Of a stretch of DNA of 64,000 bases, positions 46,801-58,396 are shown in pieces. Source of the stretch: Aquilaria yunnanensis. Its lineage: Eukaryota > Streptophyta > Magnoliopsida > Malvales > Thymelaeaceae. The stretch is from the NCBI GenBank assembly GCA_039654915.1, contig CM077597.1, positions 43,436,001 to 43,500,000 of the forward strand, read 5' to 3'. Each line of letters starts with the position of its first letter. Positions within the stretch are counted from its first letter, which is position 1. The notes below the pieces were generated by a model that was given only the letters and a program-made list of their open reading frames with translations, ran no database searches and was not told the DNA's origin. The translations under genes and the position numbers were made by a program.

Positions 46801-48368
46801 TGAAGTTTCCTTTGATCCTCCAAAACTTGTTGTGGTGAAAGTGGACTAAGTGTGACCGGCCTTCCTTCATGGACAAATGAGTACAAGTTTTTCTCTCCAT
46901 CATGTGTGACTTTCTTATCAAATTGCCACGGCCTTCCAAGCAAAATATGGCAAGCATGCATAGGAACAACATCACAAAGAATTTCATCATGGTAAGTACC
47001 AATTTTGAATTTAACCGAAACTTGCTTTACCACTTTTACCTCCCCGGCATCATTCAACCATTGAAGCCTATATGGTTGTGGGTGCTTTTGAGTTGGAAGC
47101 TTCAACTTCTCCACCATGGTTGAACTTGCTACATTGGTGCAACTTCCTCCATCAACAATGAGGCTGCACACTTGATCTTTGATTCGGCATCTAGTGTGGA
47201 ATATGCACTCCCTTTGATTGGCCTCCTCCTTGGCTTGTACACTTAGAGCTCTCCTAGCAACAAAAGCAAAGTCACCTTCCTCGGGCTCAAGTGTATTTTG
47301 CTCATCATCCTCCAAAGGTGGTGTATCCTCCACGGCATCCTCCTCCTCGGATGTGATCTCACCATCATCTTTGAGAATCATCACCTTTTTGTTAGGACAA
47401 TCTCTCATGTAGTGCCCCTTGCCTCTACACTTGAAGCATTCAATCTCCCTTGACTTGGGCACATCTTTGGGTGGCACCTTGGGCTTGTCTTGTTGAGGCC
47501 GAGACATGCTTCCCTTGGTAGCCTCCATTCTTGGCTTTGGTGCCTCCTTGCTCCATGTTCCCCTCCATGTGGAACTCCCTCCTTGAGCCATCTTGGATGC
47601 CTTAGACCTCTTGATGATTCTTTCGGCCTTGGTGGCATGGTGAAGCAAATCCTCCATGTTGACATATTGCACCATCTCCACTTTGTTGGCAATCTCATGG
47701 TTAAGGCCATTGATGAATCTAGCAATGGTTGCCTCCTCATCCTCAATGATATTGGCTCGGGTTAGTGTCATCTCCAAGTCCTTGTGATAGTCCTCCACAC
47801 TCCTTTGGCCTTGCACAAGCCTTTGAAGTTTGAGGTGTTGATCTCTATAGTAATAACTTGGGACGAATCTCCTTCTCATCATGGCTTTAAGAGCTCTCCA
47901 TGTATTGATGGGTTCCTCCTCATTCCTCCTTCTAGAAGTGACAACCTGGTTCCACCATACAAGAGCATAATCAGTGAATTCAATAGTAGCCACTTTAACT
48001 TTCTTTTCCTCAGAATAGTGATGGCACTCAAACACCATCTCAATCTTTTGCTCCCACTCCCAATATGCATCTGGATCACTCCTCCCTTGGAAAGGTGGAA
48101 TGGTAAGCTTGATGGAGCTTAGATTGTTGTCCTCCCTTGGCTCCCCCCTCCTTGGAAGCCCATGGTCATGCCAATGCCCTTCTTCCTCCTCGGGCTCTTC
48201 TCTCCTTGGACCTCTCCTTGGTTGCAAGATGGGATTTGGTCTCCTTGGCAACCTCAAGTCAATGTCCTCAATCCTCCCAACAAGTCTATTGAGAGTTTCT
48301 TGAAGCTCTCTCATGGTTGGCTCATCATTGTTCCTCACCTCCATCCTCCTATCCTCTTGGCCCTCCAT
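43605..48368 (-). CDS. CRM-2 gag-pol polyprotein, intact
   Basis: A 1587-aa polyprotein of a chromovirus, most like CRM. I start it at MEGQEDRR because CRM-1 starts there too; an in-frame ATG 33 nt upstream (48401) is not shared. Residue numbers from the chosen Met: gag core about 90-215; CCHC knuckle C311, C314, H319, C324; protease IVDGGS with Asp406; RT about 620-850 with Asp746 ([10 protein letters not shown]) and YFDD at 808-811; RNase H with Asp957, Glu994 and Asp1019; integrase HHCC His1137, His1144, Cys1171, Cys1174 and DD35E triad Asp1206, Asp1267, Glu1303; GPF-type module about 1440-1470. No chromodomain is seen. The last about 96 residues, with [17 protein letters not shown], are encoded by the 3' LTR. 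Compared with CRM-1 one Val is missing after HAKW and one Glu is gained near residue 60. It would be processed into capsid, protease, RT/RNase H and integrase for cytoplasmic replication and nuclear integration. Confidence 0.95.
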   Translation of the reverse strand: MEGQEDRRMEVRNNDEPTMRELQETLNRLVGRIEDIDLRLPRRPNPILQPRRGPRREEPEEEEGHWHDHGLPRRGEPREDNNLSSIKLTIPPFQGRSDPDAYWEWEQKIEMVFECHHYSEEKKVKVATIEFTDYALVWWNQVVTSRRRNEEEPINTWRALKAMMRRRFVPSYYYRDQHLKLQRLVQGQRSVEDYHKDLEMTLTRANIIEDEEATIARFINGLNHEIANKVEMVQYVNMEDLLHHATKAERIIKRSKASKMAQGGSSTWRGTWSKEAPKPRMEATKGSMSRPQQDKPKVPPKDVPKSREIECFKCRGKGHYMRDCPNKKVMILKDDGEITSEEEDAVEDTPPLEDDEQNTLEPEEGDFAFVARRALSVQAKEEANQRECIFHTRCRIKDQVCSLIVDGGSCTNVASSTMVEKLKLPTQKHPQPYRLQWLNDAGEVKVVKQVSVKFKIGTYHDEILCDVVPMHACHILLGRPWQFDKKVTHDGEKNLYSFVHEGRPVTLSPLSPQQVLEDQRKLQSKVERKINEGKVEGKSEDGKAERQNERSSEMSDHEGKKSGEFPREKNERKLSGKKECYIAKMSDVRKAIQAQRPVLLLIYKESLLVVNDLTHLPSVVVSLLQDFEDVFPEDPKGLPPIRGIEHQIDLVPGTPIPNRPAYRTNPEETKEIEKQVKELLDKGLVRESLSPCAVPVLLVPKEDGSWRMCMDCRPVKKITVKYRHPIPRLDDMLDELHGSTLFSKIDLKSGYHQIRMREGDEWKTAFKTKFGLYEWLVMPFGLTNAPSTFMRLMNHVLRDFIGKFVVVYFDDILVYSKHLEEHVGHLTQVLSTLRGQKLYANLKKCSFCVDKVVFLGFVVSSHGIEVDQEKVRAIQEWPTPTSIIEVRSFHGLASFYRRFVRNFSSIAAPLTEVIKKNVGFKWGKAQEDAFGSLKEKLCHAPLLALPNFANTFEVECDASGIGIGAVLMQGGRPIAYFSEKLNGASLNYPTYDKELYALVRALETWQHYLWPREFVIHTDHQALKFLSGQGKLNRRHAKWEFIESFPYVIKYKQGKDNIVADALSRRYALLSALDAKVLGFEHLKDLYASDDDFGEIYSKCSKFAFEKFYQVNGFLFKENRLCIPKTSLRELLTKEAHCGGLMGHFGQAKTLHTLKEHYHWPNMVRDVKKVCEQCIACRKAKSTHTSHGLYTPLPTPSHPWVDISMDFIVGLPRTKGNRDSIFVVVDRFSKMTHFIPCNKTDDAIHVAELFFKEIVRLHGVPRTIVSDRDTKFLSHFWRTLWGKLGTKLLFSTSCHPQTDGQTEVTNRTLGSMLRAIIGKNLKAWEDCLPHVEFAYNRSMHSTTNLSPFEIVYGFNPLTPLDLLPLPTHEVSSLDGSKKAESIKRLHEKVKQQIELKNQQVAKKANQGRRRVVFEPGDWVWLHIRKERFPAARRTKLHPRGDGPFQVIKKINDNAYMLDLPGEYNVSATFNVFDLSLFEHADSWTNPSKEGGVDMIKEGTHGEGKDPLKVSSGPMTRKKAKELSSALQGFVSSFFMENGHGTSQGAAGTFKTPYGDDGYAWYSVMECLDKPQNKDTKDTTQSAPFEPP
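43894..43907 (-). promoter_or_regulatory. Polypurine tract of CRM-2
   Basis: AAGGAGGGGGGAGT on the minus strand, next to the 3' LTR and inside the coding frame. Identical to that of CRM-1. Confidence 0.9.
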
Positions 48369-49256
48369 ACTCCTGAAAATAACAAAGATCCTCACAAACA
48401 CTCACCTCATGTGTTTCACTCAAAGATGAACACTCAAACACTCAATTTGTTAGTGAGATATTGCTATTCAAAGAGTTCTCAAAAGTTCTAAGAAGACTAT
48501 CCTCAAAGCACACAAGAAAACCTGAATTTTCGAAGAACTATTTTGACTCCAAAAGAGGTGGGCTAAACAAGCTTTAAAAGACTCTAGGAAGCCCTTGCAA
48601 TTGATGATCACATGAACCACAAATAAAGCTTTTTGGCTTAAAACAATGGGATAGGTTTTCGGGCGCAAAAACTTCCAACAATTTTGAGAAAACTCCTTTT
48701 CCTTTGCAAGCTCTTTCTTTTGTTCTTTTCTTTTTCTTTCTTTGTTCTTTTCTCTTTTCTCCTTTTTTTTTTTTTTTGCTTGCTGTTTGATACTAAAACA
48801 ACTTTCTCCTTCAAGTTCCTTGCTGCCAAAGACAAAAAGTTAGAATTCTTTTCGGACAAAACAAGAAACTAGTGAAATTGGCACAATTTGAAGCAACTTT
48901 GGTTGTACCGAAACTTCCTGAATTTGGATCCTTCTTTTTTTTGGTGTTTTCTTGACTCTAGGATGCTGGAAACAATGAAAACAAGAGAGATTAATATGGC
49001 TGGACACGAAACAGAAAGATAAGAATTGAACAAGAAGAAACGAATTGAAACCGAGAAAACTAGACAACACGGATTGACTTCTTTTTGTTGTTTTTGTGAT
49101 TTTCGGACTTGAACAAGGATGGAATAAAAAGAACAGACCTGAAACAAGAAGAAAACAGATTAAAACAGAGAATTAAAGCACGAAATTACTGGACAGAATT
49201 GAAAGAAAAACGAAGGGAAACAAGAACACAAAGATATGTCCTTCAATGGAACTTGT
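48369..49256 (-). other. CRM-2 untranslated leader
   Basis: About 890 bp between primer-binding site and gag start, homologous to the CRM-1 leader. Contains a homopolymer run at about 48763-48778 (A on the sense strand) in an A/G-rich tract. It ends with TTTTCAGGAGT before the ATG, which resembles a 3' splice site; whether it is used cannot be told. Confidence 0.8.
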
Positions 49257-49269
49257 GGCTCTGATACCA
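49257..49269 (-). promoter_or_regulatory. Primer-binding site of CRM-2
   Basis: TGGTATCAGAGCC on the minus strand, 2 nt from the 5' LTR; perfect match to the initiator Met tRNA end. Confidence 0.92.
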
Positions 49270-49271
49270 AC

Positions 49272-50258
49272 TGATGCGAACCCCGATGGTATAATGACCA
49301 TGAAACGCGCCCAAGATGTTTTTCAAGCTCCACAAGACATCAAAGAGACTAGGTTTGAAGACCCCCACCCCTAATCAACCTGTGATTAGAAACGAGAAGT
49401 ATAGAACTCCAAGAACACAAGCACACTTGTGCACCAAGGCAGTCCACAAAGAACCAAAGAGAAAACCTCTCCAAAGAGCAATATTATTTCGAATTTTTTC
49501 TGTATATTTACATCCAGAATATGTGCCTTTATATAGGCCTAAACTAGGGTTAAAAGCTAGGCAAAATTCGCAGCCTAAATCCCTTAGGAATCCTAGATAC
49601 AAAGACATAGGAAATCCTAGTCAAATTAGGACTCTAATTCCTAGTTTGAACAAGTTTAATAAATGCAGCGTATTCCACTTGCCCAAAACGATTTAAAACT
49701 ATTCCATAGCCTAAATAACTTCCTAAATAATGTATCTAAATAGGATTTGAACGAAAATAAAATATAAATACAAGATTAAACCCGAAAACTCCCAAATAGC
49801 CTTTTTGGGTGCATTTTGGGCACTTTAAGGTTCTCTCTTGTATCTTCAGCTCCAAGCTTGAATCTTTGAGTTCCAATGGCATGAATCTTCATATTAGATG
49901 TGGTAATGAAGGTCTGGAAAGTTAGAGCTCAAAAATCCAGCTTGTGGACACAAAATGCATCAAGAACACTTAAGGTGGCTCAAATGGTGCACTTTGAGTG
50001 GTGTCCTTGGTGTCCTTGTTTTGTGGCTTGTCTAAGCACTCCAGAACTGAGTACCAAGCATATCCATCATCTCCATATGGTGTCTTGAAAGTTCCAGCAG
50101 CTCCTTGTGAAGTTCCATGTCCATTCTCCATGAAGAAACTTGAAACAAAGCCTTGTAGTGCACTTGAGAGCTCCTTAGCTTTCTTCCTTGTCATAGGTCC
50201 ACTAGAAACCTTCAATGGGTCCTTGCCTTCTCCATGTGTGCCTTCCTTGATCATATCA
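49272..50258 (-). repeat. CRM-2 5' LTR
   Basis: 987 bp. TATATAAA on the minus strand at 49528-49535 in the family context GGCCTATATAAAGGCAC is the likely promoter of the element. Keeps CG dinucleotides where the 3' copy has TG. Confidence 0.95.
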
Positions 50259-50801
50259 ACGTGTTTGGTCAGATCTAATTCGTACCCTCGGAGATGTCAG
50301 ATCTAATCCATACCTATGGAGATAGGGACCTCCAGCTTGCCATGGGCCGTTTTGGCCAGAGGCCAAGGGCGTGTGCGAGGTCTCTTTGTCAAAGGCTCCT
50401 TAACCATTTTTTTCGTATCTCCGTGAGACCCCTTCGGGCGGAGATTTTCCCTGAGGGCTATTGGGGATGACCCTTCAGCAGAGTGGGTCACCTTTGGAAG
50501 ATGTTTTCCTTTGTTGAGGATGGTGGATCTACTTTTCTGAGGTTGGTAGGTTCATAAATCCGAGGGTGGTGAAAGACACCTTTTTCCCGAAGTTGGTCAT
50601 GTTACTTTTTTGAGGGTAGTGTTGAGGGTGCCTTGAGGTCGGGGCTAAGCTAATATTGAAGGTGGTTTCCGGATAGCTAATCAGGAGATCTTGAGGGCCA
50701 TAGCCCTTCAGCTATCATATGCACCCCTCGCGAAGCCGAATTTGTATCTTCGGCATTAAGCCTTTGAGAGTGTGGCATGGAGATCTTTATTGGAGGTGAC
50801 A
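50259..50801 (-). repeat. T1 3' LTR, U3 part
   Basis: Begins TGTCACCTCC on the minus strand at 50801, after a GGGGAC purine stretch, and runs to the CRM-2 target site at 50259-50263. Joined to 42621-42906 it makes an LTR of about 0.8 kb. AATAAAG occurs near its start. The start at 50801 is inferred from the tract and the TG, without a second LTR copy to compare. Confidence 0.65.
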
Positions 50802-51475
50802 GTAGTCCCCGTTAGCATAGTTAACTTCTGACCGAGGTCACCTTCTTTGCAGTGGGAACCTTTTTGGTTCAAGATGCCTCTTTTGGCCGAGGCAATGTCT
50901 TCCACATAAAGTGGGACTCCTTACTTTTAGGCCGAGCTTTTCATGTTTCCGAAGTTGTATCCTCGGGTGGGGAAAATATTCCCCCTATGAGTTTTTTTAT
51001 CTTCTATTGCCTGCTAATGAATCGTCACGTCTCCTGACCAGGTAGTCGCATCACTTTAGGCTAGGCTTACATAGGTCTGCTAATGTCAAATGGCGTGCCC
51101 TTGTTTCTCGCATTGGGTGACATGTGTCATTAGGTGACTGGTGAATGATTGCATCCGTTACATCGGTTACATCCCTTTGCCTGTGAAGGTTCATTATGGC
51201 GACGCTTTGCCTGCCTCCTTTGGTCTATATAAACCCTTCCTCCTTCAGAGTTTTCCACACTTCTTAATTTTCATTCATTTTGCTCTCTGATTTCCTCTCA
51301 TCTTTCATCGTTCTTTGGCGGTGGTGCTAGTGGCGGAGCAATTTTCGGTGAGTTGTGGTGATTTTTGAAGTCCTTGTCTTCATTCCAAACTAGGTGGGTT
51401 ACCTTTTGAAGTGGTTTTTTTGTTTCAATTCTTTTCCCATCTCCTTTTTGAGGTCAGATTCCTCTGTTCCCGAAC
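50802..51475 (+). promoter_or_regulatory. Presumed promoter and 5' leader of the antisense gene in T1
   Basis: Between the T1 3' LTR and the first ATG of the antisense gene. TATATAAA is at 51226-51233 on the plus strand, followed by a CT-rich leader of about 220 nt to the ATG at 51476. Nothing else is evident. The polypurine tract of T1 (ACGGGGACTAC on the minus strand) occupies 50802-50812. Confidence 0.55.
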
Positions 51476-53969
51476 ATGTCTTCTTACCATATAGAAGCTC
51501 ATCCCGTTCCTGAGAGTTGGCTCGCACTTAACTCTCACTCGAGCTGTGCCACTTTGGAGAAAGTGAAGAAGTAGTCGGCTAAATTTTTTCTCTCTTCCTA
51601 TGCTGTCATTAGGCTACCTAGTCCTGGCATGCCTAGCTATGCTCCTTATTCAGATGAGGTTACCATTTTTAGGGCTCATCTGAAGGCGGGACTTTGGTAT
51701 CCCCCTCCGAAGACGGTTTGTGGCTTTTGCCAATTTCATGGCATAGCCATCAACCAACTTCCCCCGAGCTCCTACTCCTACTTTAACACCTTTCTTTGTA
51801 TATGTAGGGTCTTCAACATAAAGCTCCACTTTATCTTTTTCATGTAATACTACAAACAACACCTCATTCCGAAGGGCGGGTTCTACTTCTTGCTCCCTCA
51901 GGGATTTGGGAGCAAGAAATATATGTTAACCTTTGGAACAAAGGATAGTTGGCGAGGGTGGTAGAAGAAGTTCTTTTTTCTGAAGGTGGATGAGCAGTGG
52001 AAGGACATGCCAACCAAATGGGCTTCGGGGACTCTTGATATCGATGTAGTAGATCTGAGGAAGATCTTAACTTAGAGGTAGAGTCTTAGTTTGAAGTGTT
52101 TGATAGCCGGATTTGGTCTGTCGTGGATTGGGATCCCGAGGTCCTTCTGCGTTGTTTATACCCCTTCCCCATCGGATGGAGTTTCATGACCGAAGAGGTC
52201 CTTTGGGAGCTTGGGGTAGTTAAGGAACATGTTACTAACAAATGTATGTTGAAGCCCTTGGTTGATTGGAAGAATGCGTGGTTGGTGAAGCTCCTTCGGG
52301 GAGAACTTACATATTCAGCACTGAAATAGAGTAAGCTCCTTTGCAATTTTGTTACTTCTGCCTTTTCGTACTTACACTAATGTTCTCCTTTTTGCAGACA
52401 TGGGTGATAAACATGCTGCTTTTGACAAGACTCTCTTCCTCAGCCCGGCCCAGAAGGAGCAGTAAAAGAAGAAGGGGCCGAAAAGGAAGAAGGCGCCAGC
52501 TGGACCATCTTCAGTGTCGAAGTTGAAGAAGGCCAAGGAAGACTCCCTTCCACCTCTACCCAAAGGGGAAGTGGAGGAGCTTGGTCAAACTCCCATTCGT
52601 GCCAACCCATCTTTAGAACTAGCCATATGTTCAACCACTTTCAGTCCCAATGCAGCTATTGAGATGCTGGGGACTATAGTCGGGGAGCTTTTGGTCGAAG
52701 AACTGGAGGAACACCGAAAGAAAAGGCGCAAAGGTGTTCCCACCGAGGTCCTTGATGTTAGTGAATCCGAGGGAGATGATGCCGAACTACCCCTAGGTTT
52801 GTCCCTTAGCCATTCATCTATGAGTTTGGAAATTTTTGGTATTTTAGACCTTGTAGATGAATGGCTAAGGGATAATGTTTTAATGGAACTTCAATGTGAC
52901 TTTGCAGACGAAGGAGCGTAGGCTCCATGGGTGGAGGACCATGCTCGGAAGAGGGTCATTTGGGACTTAAAAAATTCTGAGGGACAAAGTTCTGAGGGGG
53001 CCCTTCTGGACTTTTACGGAGGACATGGACTTGTTCTCTGAAGATAGCCAAAAGATGGCCCCTCAGATGGTGAGGGGCATTATGACTAATGCCACCTTTC
53101 AGTCCTTGACGGAGAAGTGCCCCAATAAGGAAGTCCTTGCCATGAGGATGAGTGAAGACATAGCCCAGGTAAACCTTACCCCTTTAGGACATATAACAAT
53201 TACAAGCTTTTGTTACTTTTTGACCCTTATTTGGAATCCTCCCCTTTTGCAGCTATTGGCATATAATGGATATCTTCGGCTTTAGGCAGCTAAGCAATCT
53301 TTGGTCTGGAGTCGGTCAGAAGAGAGCTTGACCAAAGCCAAGGAACTTTTTGCTAGCTCAGTCATCAAGTATGGTGAGCTTAATAAAATTGTTAAGAAGG
53401 ACCTGGCTAGTCTTTGGCAATAGGTGCTGAAGAGCCAAAATGAGCTGTTGGAAGAGTTTTCTTCCAAGGTGTTAGACCTTGGCTCGGGGCTAGTGGCCCT
53501 CACTTCGGTGAATGAATCCTTCCAAAAGGAGAAGGAGGAAGCTGTTTTTGACCTTATGAAGACACTGGGGCTAAATGCTGAATTCTTAGCCGAGATCGAT
53601 CAGCTAAAGATGGAAAAGAAGAAGAAGAAGAAGAAACTAGATAAGGAGGTCGAGATTCTTAAGAAAGAGCTAGAGGACTTGAAGGCGGAAAAGGCTAAGT
53701 TCGATGAGGTGACTAAGTCCTCTTATCAGGATGGTTTTTGCCTTGCTCACCACCAAGTCTTGTCCAAGTATCCTGACCTTGACCTTTCCTTCCTTCAGGT
53801 GCTTGACATTCCCAAAAGACCATCCTCGGAATGGTCAAGTGTAGAATTTCTAAACCTTTTCATTCTTCCTCCTTTGGCGACCGAAGTTGGTGCAGACGAA
53901 GAGGCCAAATTTGAAGATGACCAATCCGAGGATGCTAAGGACCCTGAAGACGGGCAAGAGAAGCAATAG
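51476..53969 (+). pseudogene. Antisense extra gene of T1 (Transposase_28/putative gypsy-type family-like), broken
   Basis: Plus-strand gene lying opposite to T1 pol. Exon 1 starts MSSYHIEAHPVPESW and reads with stops through YPPPKTVCGFCQFHGIAINQL, KGGFYFLLPQGFG and KKFFFLKVDEQW; this pattern resembles the plant 'putative gypsy type transposon' family (Pfam Transposase_28), recognised by eye only. A frameshift near 52075 precedes the stretch 52096-52329. Intron-like gaps end in TTTTGCAG at about 52398 and 53253, with a GTAAAC donor at 53169. The middle is acidic and basic low-complexity (52400-52921). The last open stretch, 53424-53969, is a coiled coil (EKKKKKKKLDKEVEILKKELEDLKAEKAKF) followed by FCLAHHQVLSKYPDLDLSFL, and it ends with an acidic tail. 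Function unknown; at least four stops make this copy inactive. Confidence 0.7.
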
Positions 53970-54480
53970 ACGCCTCCTTCTTCTCTTTATTTTTTTTGGG
54001 TGTTCTACACCTTATATTCTCGAAATGAAATGTTAATGGAACTTTCTTACTTCAAAATTTTGGTTATGTCCCTGATTGGTCTCCTGATATTATCTTCATC
54101 CTTCGGCACTTAACTATCTTCGATGATGAATCACGACCATCTTCAGTCAATCTCCTTCAGAAAATTTGCCTTTCAAAAATAGTTAGGCATTTTTAGGACC
54201 ATCCATATTCGGTTGGCTATCTTTGGAGAAACTTAACTTGTGTAAAAAATATTTAAGTGCCTTTGGCACCAACCATGTTCGGTCGATCACCCTTGGCAAA
54301 AACTGTACAATTTCACACATACACCTTCGGCAACAATGACATTCGGTTTACCTCCCTCAGAAGCAACCATGTTCGGTCGATCACCCTCAGCAAAAAGTGT
54401 ACAATTTCAGACATGCACCTTCAGCAACAACCATATTCGGTTAGCCTCCCTCGGCATCTTTTGCACAATTTTTCTAAGTG
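53970..54480. other. T1 region between antisense gene and integrase
   Basis: Noncoding on both strands. It is rich in TTCGGC/CCTTCGG words and contains a tandem repeat reported separately. It would hold the 3' ends of both converging transcripts. Confidence 0.6.
54271..54458. repeat. 94-bp tandem repeat in T1
   Basis: Two adjacent copies, starting AACCATGTTCGGTCGATCAC at 54271 and again 94 bp later, about 85% alike by eye. Confidence 0.8.
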
Positions 54481-55400
54481 TAAAATTTTTTCAAAGAGTC
54501 CGAATGCCATGTATTTTTCAATTCTCCACCTTCGGTATCATCGAGCTTGTAGACACCTAGCTAAACTTCCTCGATGACCAAATAAGGTCAGTCCCAATTT
54601 GCCTGAAGTACTCCATGAGATGGTGTTCGGGCTTCAAATTCAGTCTTTCAGTGAACGAGGTCCCTTTTCTTGATTCCTTTACGCTTGACATGCAAGTTTG
54701 AAGCAACGGCTACTCTCTGCTGAAAAGCTTTTCTTCTGAGCTCGGCCATCTCTCTATGCTTGTTAATTAGATCCAACTTGATTCTAAAATCGAGGTTGTT
54801 CCCTTCTTCGTTGAACAGCAGTATCCTCACCGATGGCTGTACGACCTTGACAAGGATAATGGCCTCCATGCCAAAGATGAGTGAGAAGGGTGTCTCATTT
54901 GTGGCCTTTCTAGGAGTTGTTCGATACTCCATAGCACACTAGGAAGTTTTCCTGGCCATTTTCCCATTGCTTCCTTCAACCTCTTTTTAAGGCCATCTTT
55001 TATCGTTCTGTTGGACACTTCAACTTGTCCATTGCTCTGAGGACGGGCAACCAGGGTAAAGTGCAATTTTATTCCAAGGTTGGCTGCGAATTCGTGGAAA
55101 CCTTTATCGGTGAACTAGGAACCATTATCAGCTACTATCACCCTTAGTACGCCAAATCTGCCTATGACGCTTTTCCAAACAAATCGTTGTATGTCCTTCG
55201 GCGATATTGCTACTAAAGGCTCTGCCTCGATCCATTTGGTAAAATAGTCTATTGTGACTATGCAGAACTTCACTCCTCCTGGAGCTATTGGGATAGCCCA
55301 ACGAGGTCAATGCCCCAGACGGTGAAAGGGCAAGAATAGTTTGCCGAAGTTATCACTTCCGAGGGTAGTCTTTAGATGGTAGCATGTCTCTGGCATTTGT
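54481..55400 (-). pseudogene. T1 integrase
   Basis: Reading across frames from right to left: catalytic core start with FTKWIEAEP-like sequence near 55230-55250, a VIVADNG-like block near 55125-55145, then HFTLVARPQSNGQVEVSNR at about 55010-55066 (with the catalytic Glu), MEYRTTPRKATNETPFSLIFGMEA at about 54860-54932, and the C-terminal module near 54490-54600. It is split by several frameshifts. Confidence 0.82.
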
Positions 55401-55809
55401 CACATTTCTGGACAAACTGCCTCGCATCCTTCCTCTAGGCAGGCCAAAAATATCCTTGCCGGAATAGTACCCTGATAAGGGCATTAGTTCCTATGTGAGA
55501 ACCATAGGCCCCTTCATGGACTTCTTTGAGGATAGTCTCCAGGTCCTCTTTGTTGACACACCTCTATAATGGACTTGTGTACCCTTGTCGATACAACTCT
55601 TTTCTAATCAGGAAGTATCTTCCTAAGCACTTTCGTGCTTTTGTAGCTTCAAGAGGATCTTCGGGAAGTTCTAAAGTTGTGAGGTATTTCCTGATAGGAT
55701 CTTTCCACCCTATACCCGAGGTTGTTTTGAAAATTATCGCTATGCTTGGCTGATACAGTACTTCGGTGGACTCCTTTGATTTGGCCAGAGTATCTGCTTC
55801 CATATTATC
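55401..55809 (-). pseudogene. T1 linker between second RNase H and integrase, with HHCC region
   Basis: Minus-strand reading at 55564-55803 gives EADTLAKSKESTEVL and GWKDPIRKYL, the usual Tat linker, then LGRYFLIRKELYRQGYTSPL. The next stretch (55401-55560) carries the His/Cys zinc-binding part of integrase (EVHEGAYGSHIG-like, then CDKCQRH near 55400). Interrupted by stops. Confidence 0.75.
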
Positions 55810-57560
55810 TCATCGCGGTACATTTTCTATATGTACCATGCCGAACTCCTGGATGAGCTTTTTCATGAGATCATGGTACTTTTCCAAGTTTGGGTCATTT
55901 GCCCTATAGTCCTCTCCAATCCGTCGGACCACTAGTTGAGAATCGCTGTGGGCCTTCAGATTCCTCACACCTACTCTTTTTGCCAGCCGTAAGGCTGCTA
56001 TAAGGGCTTCATATTCGGTGACATTGAATCCGAATTTGATGGCCTTCATAGCTTTCATACCTTCAGGTCTGTGGAGGATTACTCTGCCTCCCTGGTGTTC
56101 AGATCCTGAGGCACCATCAATGAATAATGCCCACTTAGGCTCGTCATTTCTGAGGTCTTCTAGACTACCTTCAGTTTTAGGTACCTCGGCGATGAAGTCT
56201 GCTAGTGCTTGGGCTTTTATTGCCTTTCTTATCTCATAGGTGATATCATATTCACCGAGTTCGATGCACCACTTTGATAATCTTCCTGAATGGTCTACCT
56301 TCTTCATGACATCCCGAAGAGATAGGTTACTTTGAACAATGATAAGGTGCCCTTGGAAATAGGGTCGCAGCCTTCTACTGGCTAGTACTAAGGCATAGAT
56401 GGCCTTCTGTAGAAGTGGGTACCTAACTTCGGCACCATGTAGGGACTTACTCACATAGTATGCTGGCCATTGGTTTACTCCCTCTTCTTTTACAAGCACC
56501 GAACTTACTACCTTTTTGGTGACGGCGAGGTAGAGGATGAGGGGTTCTCCTTCCCGCGGCTGCCGGAGTGTCGGCAGATGGGTTAGGTAGCTTTTGAGCT
56601 CCTCCCAAGCCTTCTTGCAATCTTCATTCCAAGGGTGTTCCTCAGGATCGAAGTTACCTTCATTTTTTGCTGCTTTGGTAAGCACTTTAAAGAATGGTCG
56701 GCACCAATCCCTGTATCTGGAGATGAATCTGCTAAGGGCCGTGATTCTTCTAGTAAGCCTTTGCACATCCTTGCTCATTGTGGGACTTCAGAATCCTAGT
56801 AAGGCCTTAATCTTTTTTAGGTTGGAATCGATACCTCTTTCAGATACCATAAACACAAGGAATTTGCTAGCCGTTACCTCGAACACACATTTCTCAAGGT
56901 TAAGATGGATCCCAAATTTCAAAAGTTGGCAGAACGTTTCTTCCAAGTGTATGATATGACTACCAGGCTGTTTGCTTTTGACTAATATTGTCGGCATATA
57001 CTTCCATATTTCTCCCAATTTAGGAGTTAAATACCTTGTTCATTAGCCTTTGGTACATTGCTCCCACGTTTTTAGGGCCGAAGGGCATTCTCACGTAACA
57101 GTAGGTACCGACTTCGGTTATAAAGGCAGTTTTTTCCTCATCTTTGGGGTTCATCCGAATTTGGTGATATACACTGAAGGCATCGAGGAAGCTAAGTAGA
57201 CCGTATTAGGCAGTGGAGTCTACCAATTGGTCTATTTGTGGCAGAGGGTAGGAGTCCTTCGGCTAGGTGTCGTTTATGTTTCAGAAGTCGATACACATTC
57301 AGAGTTTATCGCTCCCCTCCTTTGTCGCAACAACTACATTGCTTAACCATTCAGGGTACTTGACCTCCCTTATTATTCCCACCTTCATTAGCCGTTGGAC
57401 TTCGGTTTTAATGAAGTTATTCTTATGTGCTGAGAGCTACATTTTTTTTTTCCAAATAGGCTTCATCTCTGGACATGCTTTAAGAAATGTTGGATTATAC
57501 TTGGGTCCACCCTAGGCATATCACTCGGAGAGTAAGCAAATAGATATTTGTTCATTAATA
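55810..57560 (-). pseudogene. T1 reverse transcriptase, RNase H and second (archaeal-type) RNase H
   Basis: The open stretch 55810-56778 (322 aa) holds the RT thumb (SRFISRYRDWCRPFF), the first RNase H (AVTKKVVSSVLVKEEG, YALVLASRRLRPYF) and a second RNase H with WALFIDGASG, VTEYEALIAALRLA and AHSDSQLVV, the Asp-Glu-Asp pattern of the archaeal-like type found in Tat elements. In the first RNase H the initial Asp is replaced (LYLAV). Upstream, 56779-57560, the RT fingers and palm read in broken frames (YPLPQIDQLV, DAFSVYHQI, MPFGPKN); the catalytic box reads YADN where Y-x-D-D is expected. Confidence 0.88.
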
Positions 57561-57873
57561 GAAGGGATACAAGCTTTTCCTTGTCACCTTCGGCCAGTTT
57601 TTTCCCTACTCGGGTACTTCAGCCTGGGACAAGCTCTACATCCTTTGTTTCTATTTTGTTAGAGTTGTTTCTTTCTCCTCCTATTACTTCTTCACCGACC
57701 ATTCTCTTTTCTCCTAAAGTCTGTGTGTGAACTTTAATTGGGCTTTTTCTTACCTTCACGAAGACTTTCCTTACTTCGGCCTAATCAATGAATATTTCTA
57801 CGTCTCCTTCCTTTGCACCAAAGATGACCGTTAGGTACTTCACATATGCGCGAATGTGAAGATTTCCTTGTGT
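57561..57873 (-). pseudogene. T1 protease to RT linker
   Basis: About 310 bp between the protease block and the RT, in broken frames on the minus strand. No domain is recognised; in Tat elements this is an unconserved linker. Confidence 0.5.
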
Positions 57874-58260
57874 CTACCTACCGAGGATGGCATTATATGA
57901 AGAAGGGACATCTATGACGATGAAACTTGTCATTATGGAGCCAAAGAGCTCTTTCTTGTCATGAGTCGAAGTTCCCCTTAGCATCAAGGGCAGATTAATC
58001 CACCCAAGCACAGGGAGTTCGGAGAGGCCAACATAGAAGGTAAGGGAGGTAACAGCTTTGAGATCACCCTTGGAGACGCCCAAGTTTGGCAACAAGTGGG
58101 AGAACAGAACGTCGACGTTGGTGCCATCATCGATGAGCACTCTTTTGATGTCGCAGTTCCCTATCCTTGTCGTGATTAGGAAGGGGTTGTCATGAGAGAA
58201 CTTCACCGTAGATCCATCTTTCCAAACAAGCTTGTTCACTGGGTTTCCGAACTCCATCAT
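57874..58260 (-). pseudogene. T1 aspartic protease region
   Basis: 128-codon open stretch with FSHDNPFLITTRIGNCDIKR, RVLIDDGTNVDVLF and SYNAILGR at the end, the arrangement of Tat-lineage proteases. The active-site triplet reads Asp-Asp-Gly where related elements have Asp-Thr/Ser/Gly-Gly. Confidence 0.82.
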
Positions 58261-58396
58261 TAGATTTCCTGGACTTTCCTTCTCCTCCCGGCCGAGGGTA
58301 TCCTAGTGGTGATTGTTTGGATCACTCCCACCGGAGGTGGTGGATGCTTTCTGGGACTTCAGTTACGATGTCGGCCAGAGCTGTAGTCTCATCTTC

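Larger units (their letters stand above)
42907..50258 (-). mobile_element. CRM-2, full-length gypsy element with open gag-pol
   Basis: A 7352-bp insertion in the T1 3' LTR with perfect TSD ACGTG (42902-42906 and 50259-50263). Two 987-bp LTRs, primer-binding site, polypurine tract and a gag-pol frame of 1587 codons without interruption. I see about 7 differences between the LTRs (0.7%). All catalytic motifs are present, so this is the best candidate in the window for a potentially active element. Confidence 0.96.
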
